Positions 17,250 to 28,292 of a stretch of DNA of 64,000 nt are shown piece after piece. The stretch's first letter is position 1. Each line of letters begins with the position of its first letter. Both the position numbers and the translations under genes were made by a program. Under the pieces are notes generated by a model. The model saw only the letters and a program-made list of their open reading frames with translations, did no database searches and was not told the DNA's origin. The DNA lies in NCBI RefSeq assembly GCF_015477605.1, contig NZ_JADLQX010000001.1, positions 62,001 through 126,000 of the forward strand, in the 5' to 3' direction. The DNA comes from Nocardia amamiensis (GTDB taxonomy: Bacteria > Actinomycetota > Actinomycetes > Mycobacteriales > Mycobacteriaceae).

Positions 17250-17644
17250 GAAAATGATCACCGTCTTCGGCGATGACGGCGCTTCGACATCAACCGGTGC
17301 CATGTATCAGTACTCGGTCGCCGGCCTGATGGCGAAGGCGCCGGAGCCGATGCCGCCGAACAGGCGATCAGCCGGGTACGGGACTACATCACCGGACGCC
17401 AACCAACCGGATACCACCGGCTCCCCGCTCGCCCAGCTGACCGCTTCAGCGTCGGCTGGATGGTGCACGTGCCCGCGCCCGACGGGCACCCGCATCCACG
17501 AGGGCAATCTTCTACGTCGCCGACGACGGTGCGTTCGAGCACTCGTCGTCCGCCATTACTCCGACGACATTCATCGCCGAGTTCGAGCAAGATTCTTCGA
17601 ACGCCACAGCATGCCCGCCTGACCAACAGATATCTTCGGCATAA
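17250..17644 (+). pseudogene. Frameshifted immunity-protein-like gene
   Basis: Two plus-strand frames must be joined to read a sensible protein. The first gives ADAAEQAISRVRDYI, then GYHRLPARPADRFSVGWMV and HVPAPDGHPHP up to about 17500. The second continues from about 17506 with AIFYVADDGAFEHSSSAI, TPTTFIAEFEQ and ends at a TAA at 17642-17644. Together they resemble small polymorphic-toxin immunity proteins of actinomycetes (pattern: FYVADDG, Ser-rich turn, FxxxFEQ). The N-terminus is also out of frame, so at least one, probably two, frameshifts are present. No toxin gene is adjacent. It could also be a sequencing error in a live gene. Confidence 0.45.
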
Positions 17645-17788
17645 ACCCGACTTGCGTCAGTGGCGAATTCCCCATGTGAGACTCCGACCACACCATTCAG
17701 CCCAACTCACCCCCATTACCCCCCAACGCAACCCCTCCACACAACCACCCCAACGCAAGCGCCCCCGTCCAACGCAACCACCCACGGA

Positions 17789-17850
17789 GGGGGGTCCGGG
17801 GGGCGAAGCCCCTCCGGGCGGGGCGTGGGGGTTGCACCCCCACAAAACAT
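17789..17850 (-). repeat. tRNA-associated double-hairpin repeat, copy A
   Basis: Read on the minus strand, downstream of tRNA-Leu and its terminator: TTTTGTGGGGGTGCAACC, CCCACGCCCCGCCCGGAG, GGGCTTCGCCCCCCGGACCC. It forms two GC-rich hairpins. Closely similar copies lie at 44218-44278 and 53969-54029, each after a tRNA-Ala gene. GGTTGCGTTGG-type short repeats continue beyond it to about 17700. Confidence 0.75.
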
Positions 17851-17863
17851 GACGAAACGAGAA

Positions 17864-17892
17864 AGGCCCATGCTCTCCATGAGCATGGGCCT
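17864..17892 (-). terminator. tRNA-Leu terminator
   Basis: Perfect 12-bp arms AGGCCCATGCTC / GAGCATGGGCCT around a five-base loop, followed on the minus strand by TTT. It lies 14 bases past the tRNA 3' end. Confidence 0.8.
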
Positions 17893-17905
17893 CCCACGAG
17901 TGAAG

Positions 17906-17988
17906 TGGGCGAAGGGGGACTTGAACCCCCACGTCCCGAAGGACACTGGCACCTGAAGCCAGCGCGTCTGCCATTCCGCCACTCGCCC
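17906..17988 (-). tRNA. tRNA-Leu(CAG)
   Basis: 83 nt. Acceptor GGGCGAG pairs with TTCGCCC, the D-arm is present, the anticodon stem encloses TTCAGGT (anticodon CAG), a long variable arm characteristic of leucine tRNAs follows, and the T-arm contains GGTTCAAGTCCCC. Discriminator A. CCA is not encoded. Confidence 0.95.
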
Positions 17989-18147
17989 GAGCGACTGGGA
18001 GACAGTATCACGCTCTCGCGCCGGATACGAAATCGCCATTTCAGAGGCCTGACAGGGCCCCTGGACGGGCCAGGGAACCCAGCGCCGTCACCAAGAGTTA
18101 CAGGTGTGGACGATCGTGGATATCATGCAATGAACGTGGTCGATAAG

Positions 18148-18170
18148 CGACACGCCATACACGCGTGTCG
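18148..18170. promoter_or_regulatory. Inverted repeat upstream of fhaA operon
   Basis: CGACACG (18148-18154) and CGTGTCG (18164-18170) form a 7-bp perfect inverted repeat with a nine-base spacer, extendable by one A-T and one G-T pair. It is 45 bases before the fhaA start, so it is either an operator or a leader hairpin for the whole kinase/cell-wall operon. Confidence 0.4.
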
Positions 18171-18214
18171 TTGTTACGAATCAGGAAAGAGACGCTCACC
18201 GAAAGGAGGCCGAG

Positions 18215-19612
18215 ATGGGCATCGTTTCGCGGTTCGAGCGTCGCCTGCAAGGCGCCGTCGGGGACGTCTTCGCCAGAGTGTTCGGCGGCAATGTCGTGCC
18301 CCAGGAGGTGGAGGCGGCGCTGCAACGCGAGGCCGCCGATCATGTCCAGGATCTCGGCGGCGGTCATCTGCTGGCACCCAACAGCTATGTGATCACGATC
18401 AACTCCTCGGATCATCAGCAACTGGACGCCGACCACGACCTCACCACACGCGCATTCGCCAAACATCTACAGGACTACATCCGCGAGCAAGGCTGGCAGA
18501 CCTACGGCGAAGTACACGTGGCGTTCGAGGCATCACCTACGCTGCACACCGGACAGTTCAGGGCAAGCGGCCGCGTCGATCCCGATGTCGGCCACAGAGC
18601 CAGCGCGGCTCGCCGCCCCGAATCACCGCCACAACGACGACCTGCAACCCCGCAACCAGGAGCTGGCCCCATGACGCAGAACTCAGGCTACGACCCGAGC
18701 CGTGAGCCCGCGGAGTCCGATCCACGCAACCGCGGGTACGCTCCACCGCCTGCTGGTCGCGGCGGTCCGCAGAACGGCGCGTACCGCGACGACTACGGCC
18801 GCGGTGGCGCGTACGGGGCGGATTACCAGGCCCCGGACGCGCAGCAGGGTTACAGCGACTACCAGAACGGCTACGACTACCAGCAGGGTGGCCAGGGGTA
18901 CGGCCAGCAGGGCTATGGCGACCAAGGCTACGGCCAGCAGGGCTACGCCGATCAAGGCTACGGCCAGCAGGGCTACGCCGATCAAGGCTACGGCCAGCAG
19001 GGCTACGCCGATCAGGGTTACGGTCAGCAGGGCTACGCCGATCAGGGTTACGGTCAGCAGGGCTACGCCGATCAAGGCTACGGCCAGCAGGGCTACACCG
19101 ATCAAGGCTACAGCCAGCAAAATCAGGGCTACGGCCAGTCCGGATACAGTCAGTCGGATTACCGCGACCCCGGCTACGGCGATCAGAACTACCCCGACCA
19201 GGGCGGCTACGGCCAGGACGACCAGGGCGGTTACGGCCAGGCCTACTCGCAGCAGCCGGGATACGGTGCGCCGCAGAGCTACGCCGGCGGCCAGGGCTAC
19301 GGCGCAGCGCCGCAGGCCGCTTCGGGCTACTCGGCCACCCTGCAACTGGACGACGGCAGCGGCCGGACTTACCAGCTCCGGGAAGGCAGCAACATCATCG
19401 GCCGCGGCCAGGACGCGCACTTCCGCCTGCCCGACACGGGCGTTTCGCGCAGGCACATCGAGGTGCGCTGGGACGGCCAGACCGCGATGTTGTCCGACCT
19501 CGGCTCGACCAACGGCACCTTGGTCAACGGTTCCCCTGTGCAGGATTGGCAGCTCGCCGACGGCGATGTCATCCGTGCCGGGCACTCCGAGATCCTGATC
19601 CGCATCGTCTGA
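18215..19612 (+). CDS. fhaA: FhaA, FHA-domain scaffold protein
   Basis: 465 residues. An N-terminal DUF3662 domain (1-125: [29 protein letters not shown]) leads into a disordered Gly/Tyr/Gln-rich linker (about 150-375) and a C-terminal FHA domain (about 375-465: [21 protein letters not shown], then [11 protein letters not shown]), which binds phosphothreonine. In mycobacteria FhaA is bound after PknB phosphorylation and works with MviN/MurJ to restrain peptidoglycan synthesis. The linker contains seven consecutive 10-residue repeats encoded by 30-bp DNA repeats. AAAGGAGG at 18202-18209 sets the ATG. First gene of the fhaA-pknB operon. Confidence 0.95.
   Translation: MGIVSRFERRLQGAVGDVFARVFGGNVVPQEVEAALQREAADHVQDLGGGHLLAPNSYVITINSSDHQQLDADHDLTTRAFAKHLQDYIREQGWQTYGEVHVAFEASPTLHTGQFRASGRVDPDVGHRASAARRPESPPQRRPATPQPGAGPMTQNSGYDPSREPAESDPRNRGYAPPPAGRGGPQNGAYRDDYGRGGAYGADYQAPDAQQGYSDYQNGYDYQQGGQGYGQQGYGDQGYGQQGYADQGYGQQGYADQGYGQQGYADQGYGQQGYADQGYGQQGYADQGYGQQGYTDQGYSQQNQGYGQSGYSQSDYRDPGYGDQNYPDQGGYGQDDQGGYGQAYSQQPGYGAPQSYAGGQGYGAAPQAASGYSATLQLDDGSGRTYQLREGSNIIGRGQDAHFRLPDTGVSRRHIEVRWDGQTAMLSDLGSTNGTLVNGSPVQDWQLADGDVIRAGHSEILIRIV
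18901..19110 (+). repeat. Seven 30-bp tandem repeats in fhaA
   Basis: Units of 30 bp repeat in perfect register seven times, each encoding [10 protein letters not shown] with minor variants (unit 1 has GD, unit 7 has TD and S). Third-position differences are few, which suggests recent expansion. Copy-number change would alter linker length without breaking the frame. Confidence 0.95.
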
Positions 19613-19817
19613 TCCCGTAAGCTCGCGGTGCAGGTCACGAGATGGCTCTCGAGGGATTCGTCGGTCGTATCGTGATCGAAATCGACCGACGGCCCTATGA
19701 TGCTGCCAACACACGCGCGGCGCCGACACCGGGGCCGGCAAGACCAGCAGGCTGGTGGGGGTGGTCGAACCGCACCTACGGCACCGACGTACACGGTCGA
19801 ACAGGAGGTGGAGCGCC

Positions 19818-20285
19818 GTGCAGGGACTGATCCTGCAACTGACCCGTGCGGGGTTCCTTCTGCTGTTGTGGTTGTTCGTGTGGGCTGTGCTGCGCACGTT
19901 GCGCAGCGACATCTACGCGGCATCCGGCATTCGGATCCAGCCCAGGGCCGCACGCGGCTCCGCGGTGCTGCCGTCCTTCAGCCGGGGCCAGAAGGGCGCC
20001 AAATTTCTTGTGGTGACGCAGGGTTCACTCGCCGGCACCCGCATCTCGCTCGGCACCCAACCGGTGCTGATCGGACGTGCGGACGATTCCACGCTGGTAC
20101 TCACCGATGACTACGCCTCGACCAGACATGCGCGGCTTTCTCCGCGTGGTGACGACTGGTACGTGGAAGACCTCGGCTCGACGAACGGCACGTACCTCGA
20201 TCGCGCGAAAGTCACCACCGCCGTCCGAGTTCCGCTCGGCACTCCGGTCCGAGTCGGCAAAACAGTGATCGAGCTGCGATCGTGA
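19818..20285 (+). CDS. fhaB: FhaB/FipA, membrane-anchored FHA protein
   Basis: 155 residues. One N-terminal membrane helix (GFLLLLWLFVWAVL, about 12-25), a short linker, then an FHA domain (about 68-155) with LIGRADDSTLVLTDDYASTRH and LGSTNGTYL, which contain the conserved Arg, Ser-x-x-His and Asn. In M. tuberculosis FhaB (FipA) is a PknA/PknB substrate linked to division through FtsZ-FtsQ. The GTG at 19818 has AGGAGGTGGAG upstream. The stop overlaps the pstP start (GTGA). Confidence 0.93.
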   Translation: MQGLILQLTRAGFLLLLWLFVWAVLRTLRSDIYAASGIRIQPRAARGSAVLPSFSRGQKGAKFLVVTQGSLAGTRISLGTQPVLIGRADDSTLVLTDDYASTRHARLSPRGDDWYVEDLGSTNGTYLDRAKVTTAVRVPLGTPVRVGKTVIELRS

Positions 20286-21769
20286 CACTTGTTCTCCGCT
20301 ACGCAGCGCGCAGCGACCGCGGTCTCGTCCGAGGCAACAACGAAGATTCCGTGTACGCGGGCGCACGACTGCTCGCACTCGCCGACGGCATGGGTGGCCA
20401 TGCCGCGGGAGAAGTCGCGTCTCAGTTGATGATCGCCGCGCTGGCCCACCTCGACGACGACGAACCGGGCGACGACCTGCTCGGCAAGCTCGACGCGGCG
20501 ACCCGCGAGGGCAATGCCGCCATCGCCGATCAAGTCGAGGAAGAGCCCGAGCTCGACGGCATGGGCACCACGCTCACCGCGATCCTGTTCGCGGGCAAGA
20601 AACTCGGCCTCGTGCACATCGGCGACTCGCGCGCGTATCTGCTGCGCGGCGGCGAGCTCACCCAGATCACCCGGGACGACACTTTCGTCCAGTCGCTGGT
20701 GGACGAGGGCAGGATCACCCCCGAGCAGGCGCACAGCCATCCGCAGCGGTCGCTGATCATGCGCGCGCTGACCGGAAACGAGATCGAGCCCACGCTGATC
20801 ATGCGTGAGTCGCGCGCCGGGGACCGGTACCTGCTGTGCTCCGACGGGCTGTCGGACGTGGTCAGCGACGAGACCATCGCGAACACGATGCGCGAGGGGA
20901 CCACCGACGAATGCGCCGATCGGCTCATCGAGCTCGCGCTACGCAGCGGCGGTCCCGACAACGTGACCGTCGTCGTGGCCGACGTCATCGATCTGGACTA
21001 CGGACAGAGTCACCCGATCGTGGCGGGAGCCGCGTCCGGCGTCGACGATGACACGCCACCCCCGAACACGGCGGCGGGCCGCGCCTCCGCGCTGCGTCCG
21101 CCGCGGGCCGCGCCGCGGCGGGCCGCCGCGGTACCGGAGCCCCCAGTCAGCAAGTCGCGCCGGCTGCGGTGGATCGTGCTCGCCGTGGCGCTGGTCGTCG
21201 CCGTCTGCGTCGGGCTCCTGGTCGGCTACAAGATGATCCGCAGCAACTACTACGTCGGCGCCGACGACGGTTCGGTGGTGATCCTGCGCGGGCTGCCCGG
21301 CTCGATCCTGGGCTACTCCATCCACGACGTGAACCTGGTCGGCTGTGTGACCCGCAACGGGGAACTCACCCTGACCGAGCCGGGCGAGGATGTGCCGTCG
21401 TCGTGCAAGCCGCTGAAGGTCAGCGATCTGAAGCAGACCGGCCGCGATCAGGTGGACAAGGGGCTGCCGCCCGGTTCGCTGAACAAGGCCAAGGACTCGA
21501 TGACCTATCTCGCCCAGCGCGAGCTGTTGCCGCCGTGCCCGGCCAAGGAAACGGCGCCGCAACCAGGTGTGGTCCCGCCTACCGAGCCCGCGCCCAACGG
21601 CGCTCCCGCCCCGGCGTCGCCCGCACCTGCTCCCGCCCCGGCGCCGGAGCAGGGTGACGCACGCGGCACCGAGATCAAGACACCGACGAAGTCGGAGGCT
21701 ACGGCCCCGCCGTCGACCACGTCGCCGAGCCCCCAATCCATAGGGGAGAACTGTCGGGTGACGGACTGA
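20282..21769 (+). CDS. pstP: PstP, PP2C serine/threonine phosphatase
   Basis: 495 residues. The PP2C catalytic domain (about 1-238) has the metal-binding [21 protein letters not shown] and GGPDNVT motifs, and all acidic ligands are visible. A cytoplasmic linker leads to one membrane helix (about 300-320: [20 protein letters not shown]), then an extracellular domain and a long Pro/Ala-rich C-terminus. PstP is the only membrane PP2C partner of PknA/PknB and reverses phosphorylation of cell-wall and division proteins. The GTG at 20282 overlaps the fhaB stop, and its TGA overlaps the rodA ATG. Confidence 0.95.
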   Translation: MTLVLRYAARSDRGLVRGNNEDSVYAGARLLALADGMGGHAAGEVASQLMIAALAHLDDDEPGDDLLGKLDAATREGNAAIADQVEEEPELDGMGTTLTAILFAGKKLGLVHIGDSRAYLLRGGELTQITRDDTFVQSLVDEGRITPEQAHSHPQRSLIMRALTGNEIEPTLIMRESRAGDRYLLCSDGLSDVVSDETIANTMREGTTDECADRLIELALRSGGPDNVTVVVADVIDLDYGQSHPIVAGAASGVDDDTPPPNTAAGRASALRPPRAAPRRAAAVPEPPVSKSRRLRWIVLAVALVVAVCVGLLVGYKMIRSNYYVGADDGSVVILRGLPGSILGYSIHDVNLVGCVTRNGELTLTEPGEDVPSSCKPLKVSDLKQTGRDQVDKGLPPGSLNKAKDSMTYLAQRELLPPCPAKETAPQPGVVPPTEPAPNGAPAPASPAPAPAPAPEQGDARGTEIKTPTKSEATAPPSTTSPSPQSIGENCRVTD

Positions 21770-23253
21770 TGTCCGCACCGTCACCGCCGTCGGCTGGAGC
21801 CTTTCCCAGTCCCCCGGGCGGCTTCGCTCCCGCGCCACCGCCGAGCACCAGACGAAATGTCGAACTGCTGCTGCTCGCCGCGGCGGCGGTGATCACGACT
21901 GTGTCCCTCTTCCTGGTGGAAGCCAGTCAGGAACAGTCGATCACCCTGGATATCGCCAAATACGGTTTGACGTACCTGGCGTTGTTCGGGGTCGCGCACC
22001 TGGCGGTACGGCGGTTCGCTCCGTTCGCCGATCCACTGCTGCTGCCGATCGTCGCGCTGCTCAACGGACTCGGGCTCGTGTTGATCCATCGGCTCGACCT
22101 GGCCGACCAGCAGACCGCCGCCTACAACTCGTGGGCGCTTCCCTCCCCCGACGCCAATCAGCAGATTCTGTGGACCGCGCTGGGCACGCTGGTGTTCATC
22201 ACCCTGCTGATCGCCCTGCGGGACTACCGCACGCTCGCTCGCTACAGCTACACCCTGGGCCTGATCGGCCTTGTCGCACTGGCCATTCCGGCCATCTTGC
22301 CGAGCAAGTTCTCCGAGACCAATGGCGCGAAGATCTGGATCCGGCTGCCCGGGTTCAGCGTCCAGCCGGGTGAGTTCGCGAAGATCCTGCTGATCATCTT
22401 CTTCGCCTCGGTGCTGGTCGCCAAGCGCGAGCTGTTCACCGCCGCGGGGCGGCACGTGCTCGGTATGGAGTTTCCGCGCGGCCGCGATCTCGGTCCCATT
22501 CTGGCGGTCTGGATCGTGTGCATCGGCGTGCTGGTGCTCGAGAAGGATCTCGGTACCTCGCTGCTGATCTTCAGCACCGTGCTGGTGATGCTGTACATCG
22601 CCACCGAACGGGTCGGCTGGCTGGTCATCGGCGGCGGTCTGCTCGCGCTGGGCTTCTTCTTCGCCTACCAGTTGTTCGGCCACGTCCGGGTCCGGGTGGA
22701 GACCTGGCTGCACCCGTTCGACGACTACAACAACACCGGCTACCAGATCTCCCAGTCGCTGTTCGGGCTGGCCACGGGCGGTCTCGCGGGCACCGGCCTC
22801 GGCAGCGGCCGACCCAACCAGGTGCCCTTCGCCAAGACCGACTTCATCGTCACCACGATCGGCGAGGAGCTCGGGCTGATCGGCCTCACCGCGGTCCTGG
22901 TGCTGTTCTTGGTCTTCGTGGTGCGCGGCCTGCGCACGGCGCTGGCGGTGCGGGACAGCTTCGGCAAGCTGCTCGCGGCCGGCCTGTCGTTCACCATCGC
23001 GATCCAGCTGTTCGTCGTTGTCGGCGGGGTCACCAAACTGATTCCGCTGACCGGTCTCACCACACCGTTCATGTCCTACGGCGGCTCTTCGCTGCTGGCC
23101 AACTACGCACTGCTGGCTTTGCTGATCAAGATCTCCGACGCCGCCCGCGCGCCCGCGCCGGTGCGCAAGAAGGAACCGGCGCCGATCGCCGACGCGCAGA
23201 CCGAGTTCATGCGCCGCGACGCGGGACGACCGGAAGCGGGGGCGGTGATATGA
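21769..23253 (+). CDS. rodA: RodA/FtsW-family SEDS glycosyltransferase
   Basis: 494 residues with about 12 membrane helices after a proline-rich cytoplasmic N-terminus of 35 residues. SEDS signatures are present, including [31 protein letters not shown] and [20 protein letters not shown] near the C-terminus. SEDS proteins polymerise lipid II glycan strands and pair with a class B penicillin-binding protein, here the adjacent pbpA. The ATG overlaps the pstP stop (TGATG) and the stop overlaps the pbpA start (ATATGA), so synthesis is coupled. Role in elongation inferred from the mycobacterial orthologue. Confidence 0.95.
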   Translation: MSAPSPPSAGAFPSPPGGFAPAPPPSTRRNVELLLLAAAAVITTVSLFLVEASQEQSITLDIAKYGLTYLALFGVAHLAVRRFAPFADPLLLPIVALLNGLGLVLIHRLDLADQQTAAYNSWALPSPDANQQILWTALGTLVFITLLIALRDYRTLARYSYTLGLIGLVALAIPAILPSKFSETNGAKIWIRLPGFSVQPGEFAKILLIIFFASVLVAKRELFTAAGRHVLGMEFPRGRDLGPILAVWIVCIGVLVLEKDLGTSLLIFSTVLVMLYIATERVGWLVIGGGLLALGFFFAYQLFGHVRVRVETWLHPFDDYNNTGYQISQSLFGLATGGLAGTGLGSGRPNQVPFAKTDFIVTTIGEELGLIGLTAVLVLFLVFVVRGLRTALAVRDSFGKLLAAGLSFTIAIQLFVVVGGVTKLIPLTGLTTPFMSYGGSSLLANYALLALLIKISDAARAPAPVRKKEPAPIADAQTEFMRRDAGRPEAGAVI

Positions 23254-24716
23254 ACACTCCACTGCGCCGAGTCGCGGTCGCGGTGATGGTGATGGTCGTC
23301 GCGCTGCTGGCGAATGCCACCTACGTTCAGGTGATCAAGGCCGACGACCTCCGCTCCGACCCACGCAACTCGCGGGTGCTGCTGGACGAATACTCCCGTC
23401 AGCGCGGGCAGATCTCGGCCAGCGGCACGGTGCTGGCCAGCTCGGTCGCGACCGACGACCGGTACAAGTACCTGCGCACCTATCCGACCGAACCCGAGGC
23501 GTACGCGCCCGCCACCGGTTTCTACTCGATGCAGTACGGCAGCACCGGGTTGGAGCGCGCCGGGGACTCGGTGCTGAACGGCTCCGACAACAAGCTTTTC
23601 GGCAGCCGCCTGGTCGACCTGGTCTCCGGCCGGGATCCGCGCGGTGGCAACGTGCTCACCACCCTCAACCCGGTGATGCAGCAGGTCGCCTACGACCAGA
23701 TGACCAGCAAGAACTACACCGGCTCGGTGGTGGCCATCGAGCCGAGCACGGGCAAGATTCTCACCATGGTGTCCACGCCGAGCTACGATCCGAACAGGCT
23801 GTCCGGGCACGACGGCGCGCGGGGCACCCAGGCATGGGAAAACCTGAGTGCGGATCCGCGCCATCCGATGTTGAATCGCGCTATCTCCCAGACATACCCG
23901 CCCGGATCCACGTTCAAAGTGGTGGTCACCGCCGCCGCGCTGGCCAACGGCGCCGCGACCCCCGACGACCAGTTCACCGCGGCACCGAACATCACGCTGC
24001 CCGGCACAACGACCACCCTGGAGAACTACAACGGATCCACCTGTGGCCCCAATCCGACCGCTTCGCTCTTCGAGGCGTTCCGGCGGTCGTGCAACACGGC
24101 ATTCGCCGAACTCGGCGTGAAGGTCGGCGCGGCGAACCTGAAGGACGAGGCCGCCGCGTTCGGCGTCGGACCACACCGCGGCATCCCGATGCCGGTGGCG
24201 GAGAGCACCGTCGGGACCATTCCCGACGACGCCGCCTTGGCCCAGAGCAGCATCGGACAGCGAGATGTGGCGCTGACCCCACTGCAGAACGCGGTCGTCG
24301 CGGCTACCATCGCCAACGGCGGCGTCCGGATGGAGCCCTATCTGGTCGATCAGCTGCAAGGCCCCGATCTGAGCGAGCTGTCCAAGACCAAGCCGGTCTC
24401 GGTCGGACAAGCGGTCAGCGCAGAGGTAGCGTCGACCCTGACCAACCTGATGGTCGCGTCGGAGAGCAACACCGCCGGAGGTGGCCAGTCCCGCTATCAG
24501 ATCGCGTCCAAGACCGGCACCGCGGAGCACGGAACCAACCCGCGCAGCACGCCGCCGCACGCTTGGTACATCGCGTTCGCCCCCGCGCAGAACCCGAAAA
24601 TCGCCATCGCGGTGATCGTGGAGAACGGCGGGGACCGGGCGCTGGCCGCGACCGGCGGCTCGGTGGCCGCGCCGGTGGCTCGCGCGGTCCTGGACGCGGG
24701 TCTTCGAGGGGGCTGA
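23250..24716 (+). CDS. pbpA: PbpA, class B penicillin-binding protein
   Basis: 488 residues. A single N-terminal membrane anchor (about 7-24) precedes a short dimerisation region and the transpeptidase domain with the acyl-serine motif STFK (Ser220, Lys223), SCN (in RRSCNTAF) and KTG (in [11 protein letters not shown]). It cross-links peptidoglycan and is the partner of RodA. In mycobacteria PbpA is needed for septation and is a PknB substrate. Its start overlaps rodA; 37 bases separate it from pknA. Confidence 0.95.
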   Translation: MNTPLRRVAVAVMVMVVALLANATYVQVIKADDLRSDPRNSRVLLDEYSRQRGQISASGTVLASSVATDDRYKYLRTYPTEPEAYAPATGFYSMQYGSTGLERAGDSVLNGSDNKLFGSRLVDLVSGRDPRGGNVLTTLNPVMQQVAYDQMTSKNYTGSVVAIEPSTGKILTMVSTPSYDPNRLSGHDGARGTQAWENLSADPRHPMLNRAISQTYPPGSTFKVVVTAAALANGAATPDDQFTAAPNITLPGTTTTLENYNGSTCGPNPTASLFEAFRRSCNTAFAELGVKVGAANLKDEAAAFGVGPHRGIPMPVAESTVGTIPDDAALAQSSIGQRDVALTPLQNAVVAATIANGGVRMEPYLVDQLQGPDLSELSKTKPVSVGQAVSAEVASTLTNLMVASESNTAGGGQSRYQIASKTGTAEHGTNPRSTPPHAWYIAFAPAQNPKIAIAVIVENGGDRALAATGGSVAAPVARAVLDAGLRGG

Positions 24717-24753
24717 ACGATATGGATGTGCGAGTGAAGGTACGGGGACTTCG

Positions 24754-26268
24754 ATGCTGAACAACGGTGCGATGATCGCCGACCGGTACCGGCTGCAGCG
24801 ACTGATCGCGACCGGCGGCATGGGCCAGGTCTGGGAAGCCCTGGACACCAGGCTCGACCGCAGAGTCGCGGTCAAGGTGCTGAAATCGGAGTTCTCGGCC
24901 GACCCGACCTTCCGGCATCGGTTCCGCACCGAGGCGAAGACGACCGCCCAGTTGAATCACCCGGGCATCGCCGGGATCTTCGACTACGGCGAGACCATCG
25001 ACCCGCAGGGCGGCGAGACCGCCTACCTGGTCATGGAGTTGGTCCAGGGCGAGCCACTGAACACCGTGCTGAACCGGCTCGGCAGGCTGTCGGTGGCCCA
25101 GGGCCTGGACATGCTGGAGCAGACCGGCCGCGCGCTGGATGTGGCGCATCGCGCTGGCGTGGTGCATCGCGATGTGAAACCGGGCAACATCCTGGTCACG
25201 CCGACCGGACAGGTGAAGATCACCGACTTCGGCATCGCCAAGGCGGTGGACGCGTCGCCGGTGACGAAGACCGGCATGGTGATGGGCACCGCCCAATACA
25301 TCGCGCCGGAGCAAGCGGTCGGTGAGGACGCCACCGCGGCCAGCGACGTGTATGCGCTCGGCGTGGTCGGCTACGAGGCGCTCGCCGGGCAGCGGCCGTT
25401 CACCGGCGACGGCGCGATCACCGTGGCAATGAAGCACGTCCGCGAAGCCCCGCCGCCGATGCCCGCCGATCTGCCCGGCAACGTGCGCGAACTGATCGAG
25501 ATCACGATGGAGAAGGACCCCGGGCGTCGCTACGCCCGGGGTGGCGAGTTCGCCGACGCGGTCGCAGCGGTGCGCGCCGGCCGACGTCCACCGCCGCCGA
25601 GCGGCGCCCATCCCGGCGCACCGCTGACCGGGGCCACCCGGGTACTGCCACCCGGCCCGACAACCGTCATCCCCTCCGCACCAACCGATTTCGACGGCGC
25701 CACGGTGCGCTACTCGACGCCTGCGGCCGGGGCGGTCGGCGCGGCGACCCGCGCCGGGGCGGTCGCGGCTCCGGCGACGATGCTGAGCCGCAGCTCCGAC
25801 GGCAGCCAGCCACCCGGCGGCAAGCGGCCGACCACGACGCAGAAGTGGATGGCCGGGCTCGGCCTCGGCGCGCTGCTGTTCGGCGCGATCACGACTTACT
25901 TGCTGTTCGGCGGCGATACCAACCCGGATTCGACGCCCTCGCCGACCTCGACGGTCGCGCCGAACCCGAAGCCGATTCCGCCGGTGGTCACCACAAGCCC
26001 CAAGCCCGCGCCTCCGCCGGTGATCACGACCATTCCGGAACCGATCACCACCGATCCGACGACCACGACCCCGGAGCCGACGACGACCACGCCGCCCACC
26101 ACCACGGCGCCGAGCACGACGAAGCCGACGACGACCACGCCGACCCCCACCACAACCACTCTGCCGCGGGTTCCGACGATCCAAATACCATTTCCCGGAA
26201 TTCCCGGCGCCCAAGGCCCCACGGCCTCCCGCAGCGGATCCGCTACTTCGTCGCAAGGACAGCCATGA
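24754..26268 (+). CDS. pknA: PknA, transmembrane Ser/Thr kinase
   Basis: 504 residues. The N-terminal eukaryotic-type kinase domain (about 10-275) has [17 protein letters not shown] glycine loop ATGGMGQV, Lys41 in [17 protein letters not shown] and an APE-equivalent APEQ. An unusually Ala/Gly/Pro-rich juxtamembrane region follows, then a membrane helix (about 365-388) and a threonine/proline-rich extracellular tail of 110 residues with no PASTA repeats, as in mycobacterial PknA. It phosphorylates cell-division and wall-synthesis proteins. The stop overlaps the pknB ATG (ATGA). Confidence 0.95.
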   Translation: MLNNGAMIADRYRLQRLIATGGMGQVWEALDTRLDRRVAVKVLKSEFSADPTFRHRFRTEAKTTAQLNHPGIAGIFDYGETIDPQGGETAYLVMELVQGEPLNTVLNRLGRLSVAQGLDMLEQTGRALDVAHRAGVVHRDVKPGNILVTPTGQVKITDFGIAKAVDASPVTKTGMVMGTAQYIAPEQAVGEDATAASDVYALGVVGYEALAGQRPFTGDGAITVAMKHVREAPPPMPADLPGNVRELIEITMEKDPGRRYARGGEFADAVAAVRAGRRPPPPSGAHPGAPLTGATRVLPPGPTTVIPSAPTDFDGATVRYSTPAAGAVGAATRAGAVAAPATMLSRSSDGSQPPGGKRPTTTQKWMAGLGLGALLFGAITTYLLFGGDTNPDSTPSPTSTVAPNPKPIPPVVTTSPKPAPPPVITTIPEPITTDPTTTTPEPTTTTPPTTTAPSTTKPTTTTPTPTTTTLPRVPTIQIPFPGIPGAQGPTASRSGSATSSQGQP

Positions 26269-28157
26269 CGACCCCGAAGAATCTCTCGTCTCGCTATGAG
26301 CTGGGCGAGATCATCGGGTTCGGCGGCATGTCCGAAGTGCACAAGGCGCGTGACATCCGGCTGAGCAGGGACGTGGCGATCAAGGTGCTGCGGGCCGACT
26401 TGGCGCGCGACCCGACGTTCTACCTCCGGTTCAAGCGGGAGGCGCAGAACGCCGCGGCGCTGAATCACCCGGCCATCGTCGCGGTCTACGACACCGGCGA
26501 GGCCGAGGTGGACGGCGGTCCGCTGCCGTACATCGTGATGGAGTACGTGGACGGCGATACGCTGCGCGACATCGTGCGCGGCAAGGGCCCGCTGCCGCCG
26601 CGGCGGGCCATGGAGGTCGTCGCGGATGTCTGTGCGGCATTGGATTTCAGCCACAAGGCCGGAATCGTGCACCGCGATATGAAGCCCGCGAACATCATGA
26701 TCAACCGGTCCGGCGCCGTGAAGGTGATGGACTTCGGCATCGCCCGCGCGATCGCCGACAGCTCGAACCCGATGACGCAGACCGCGGCTGTGATCGGCAC
26801 CGCCCAGTATCTGTCGCCGGAGCAGGCTCGCGGCGAGACGGTGGACGCCCGTTCGGATGTCTACTCGGTCGGCTGTGTGCTGTTCGAAATCCTCACCGGC
26901 GAGCCGCCTTTCACCGGCGACTCGCCGATCGCCGTGGCCTACCAGCATGTGCGGGAGGATCCGCGGCTGCCCTCGCACGTGTTCCCCGGCGTTCCGCGGG
27001 AACTGGACTCGGTCGTGCTCAAGGCGATGAGCAAGAACCCGGCCAACCGATACCAGACCGCGGCCGAGATGCGCGCCGACCTGATCCGGGTGCTCGGCGG
27101 GCAGAAGCCCAGCGCCCCGATGGTGATGACCGACGAGGACCGCAGCAGCTTCATGAGCTCGGACGAGCCGGCGCCGCGCAGTTACCGCACCATCGAGCGC
27201 GACGACGACACCGCCGAGCAGGAGTCGGCCGACCCGGACGGCCGACGCCGCACCGCCTATATCGCACTCGGCGCTGCCGCGGCGATCGCCGTGGTCTTCG
27301 CGCTGTTCTGGGTGTTGATCGGTCCGGGGAGCCGGCCGGACCAAGTCGCGGTTCCCGACCTGGCCAACAAGTCCGCCCAGCAGGCGCAGGACGCATTGCA
27401 GAAGCTCGGATTCACGGTGGCGATTCAGCAGAAGCCCGACGGCAAGGTCGCCACCGGCAATGTGATCGCCACGCAGCCACTCGGTGGCTCCAGGATCGAC
27501 GAGGGAAGCACCGTCACGGTCCAGGTGTCCAGCGGACCGGCGCAAGTCCAGGTGCCGAGGCTGGACGGTCTGACCCAGCAGGAGGCCGAGCAGAAGCTCA
27601 ACTCCATCGGGCTGCAGATGGACCCGAACGTGGACCGCAAGCCCTCCAGCATCCAGGACACCGACAAGGTGATCGGCACCGAACCCGCGGCGGGCTCCCG
27701 GGTCGACGCGGGCCGCACCATCGTGGTCGTCATCGGTGGCGGCCCGGAGAAGGTTCGGGTGCCGAACGTGATCGGTCAGTCGATCGACGTCGCGCAGCCG
27801 AATATCGAGGGAGCCAATTTCAAGGTTCAGATCCAGGAAGTCGCCTCGTCGCAGCCGAAGGGCGAGGTGGTCGCCACCAAACCTGCCGGCGGTTCGTCGG
27901 CCGACAAAGGTTCGACCGTGGTGCTCCAGGTATCCACCGGCGACCAGATCAGCATGCCCGAGATCCGGGGGCTGACGCCCGCTCAGGCGGTGGACAGACT
28001 GCGCCAGAGCGGCTGGACCGGCAGTCTCTCGCAGATCAGTCAGTCCACGGTATTCGATCCGGGCAACGTTGGGCGCATCGTCGCCCAGCAGCCGTCGGCT
28101 GGTTCGTCCGTCGGCAAGAACGCCACCATCGCGATCACGACCGGGGCGATCGCTTGA
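26265..28157 (+). CDS. pknB: PknB, PASTA-domain Ser/Thr kinase
   Basis: 630 residues. The kinase domain (about 11-275) has GFGGMSEV, Lys40, HRDMKPAN and DFG, and an activation loop with threonines for autophosphorylation. One membrane helix lies near 333-355, and four extracellular PASTA repeats follow (about 357-630), each with the valine-proline start such as [10 protein letters not shown] or [15 protein letters not shown] repeats sense muropeptides or lipid II. Last gene of the fhaA-pknB operon; a GC-rich inverted repeat at 28162-28187 may terminate it. Confidence 0.96.
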   Translation: MTTPKNLSSRYELGEIIGFGGMSEVHKARDIRLSRDVAIKVLRADLARDPTFYLRFKREAQNAAALNHPAIVAVYDTGEAEVDGGPLPYIVMEYVDGDTLRDIVRGKGPLPPRRAMEVVADVCAALDFSHKAGIVHRDMKPANIMINRSGAVKVMDFGIARAIADSSNPMTQTAAVIGTAQYLSPEQARGETVDARSDVYSVGCVLFEILTGEPPFTGDSPIAVAYQHVREDPRLPSHVFPGVPRELDSVVLKAMSKNPANRYQTAAEMRADLIRVLGGQKPSAPMVMTDEDRSSFMSSDEPAPRSYRTIERDDDTAEQESADPDGRRRTAYIALGAAAAIAVVFALFWVLIGPGSRPDQVAVPDLANKSAQQAQDALQKLGFTVAIQQKPDGKVATGNVIATQPLGGSRIDEGSTVTVQVSSGPAQVQVPRLDGLTQQEAEQKLNSIGLQMDPNVDRKPSSIQDTDKVIGTEPAAGSRVDAGRTIVVVIGGGPEKVRVPNVIGQSIDVAQPNIEGANFKVQIQEVASSQPKGEVVATKPAGGSSADKGSTVVLQVSTGDQISMPEIRGLTPAQAVDRLRQSGWTGSLSQISQSTVFDPGNVGRIVAQQPSAGSSVGKNATIAITTGAIA

Positions 28158-28161
28158 CTCT

Positions 28162-28187
28162 CGCGCGGTCGCGCCCGTGGCCGCGCG
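28162..28187 (+). terminator. Possible terminator after pknB
   Basis: CGCGCGG (28162-28168) pairs with CCGCGCG (28181-28187) across a 12-base loop, four bases after the pknB stop. No T tract. Confidence 0.4.
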
Positions 28188-28292
28188 GGGTGTCGTTATC
28201 GGTATCGAGAAAACGAGACCACCCGGTGTGAATTGCGGGAGAATAGGGCTGCTTCATCCTAATCAGCGCAGCTGACCACAAGGAGGTAGCTC

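Noticed and set aside
18901..19110. Reading the 30-bp repeats as a CRISPR array
   Set aside because: The units are contiguous with no spacers and are in frame within fhaA.
28200..28292. A DosR box upstream of the Hrp1-like gene
   Set aside because: No GGGACTTNNGNCCC-like palindrome is present; only a loose GGGAGAATAGGG string.
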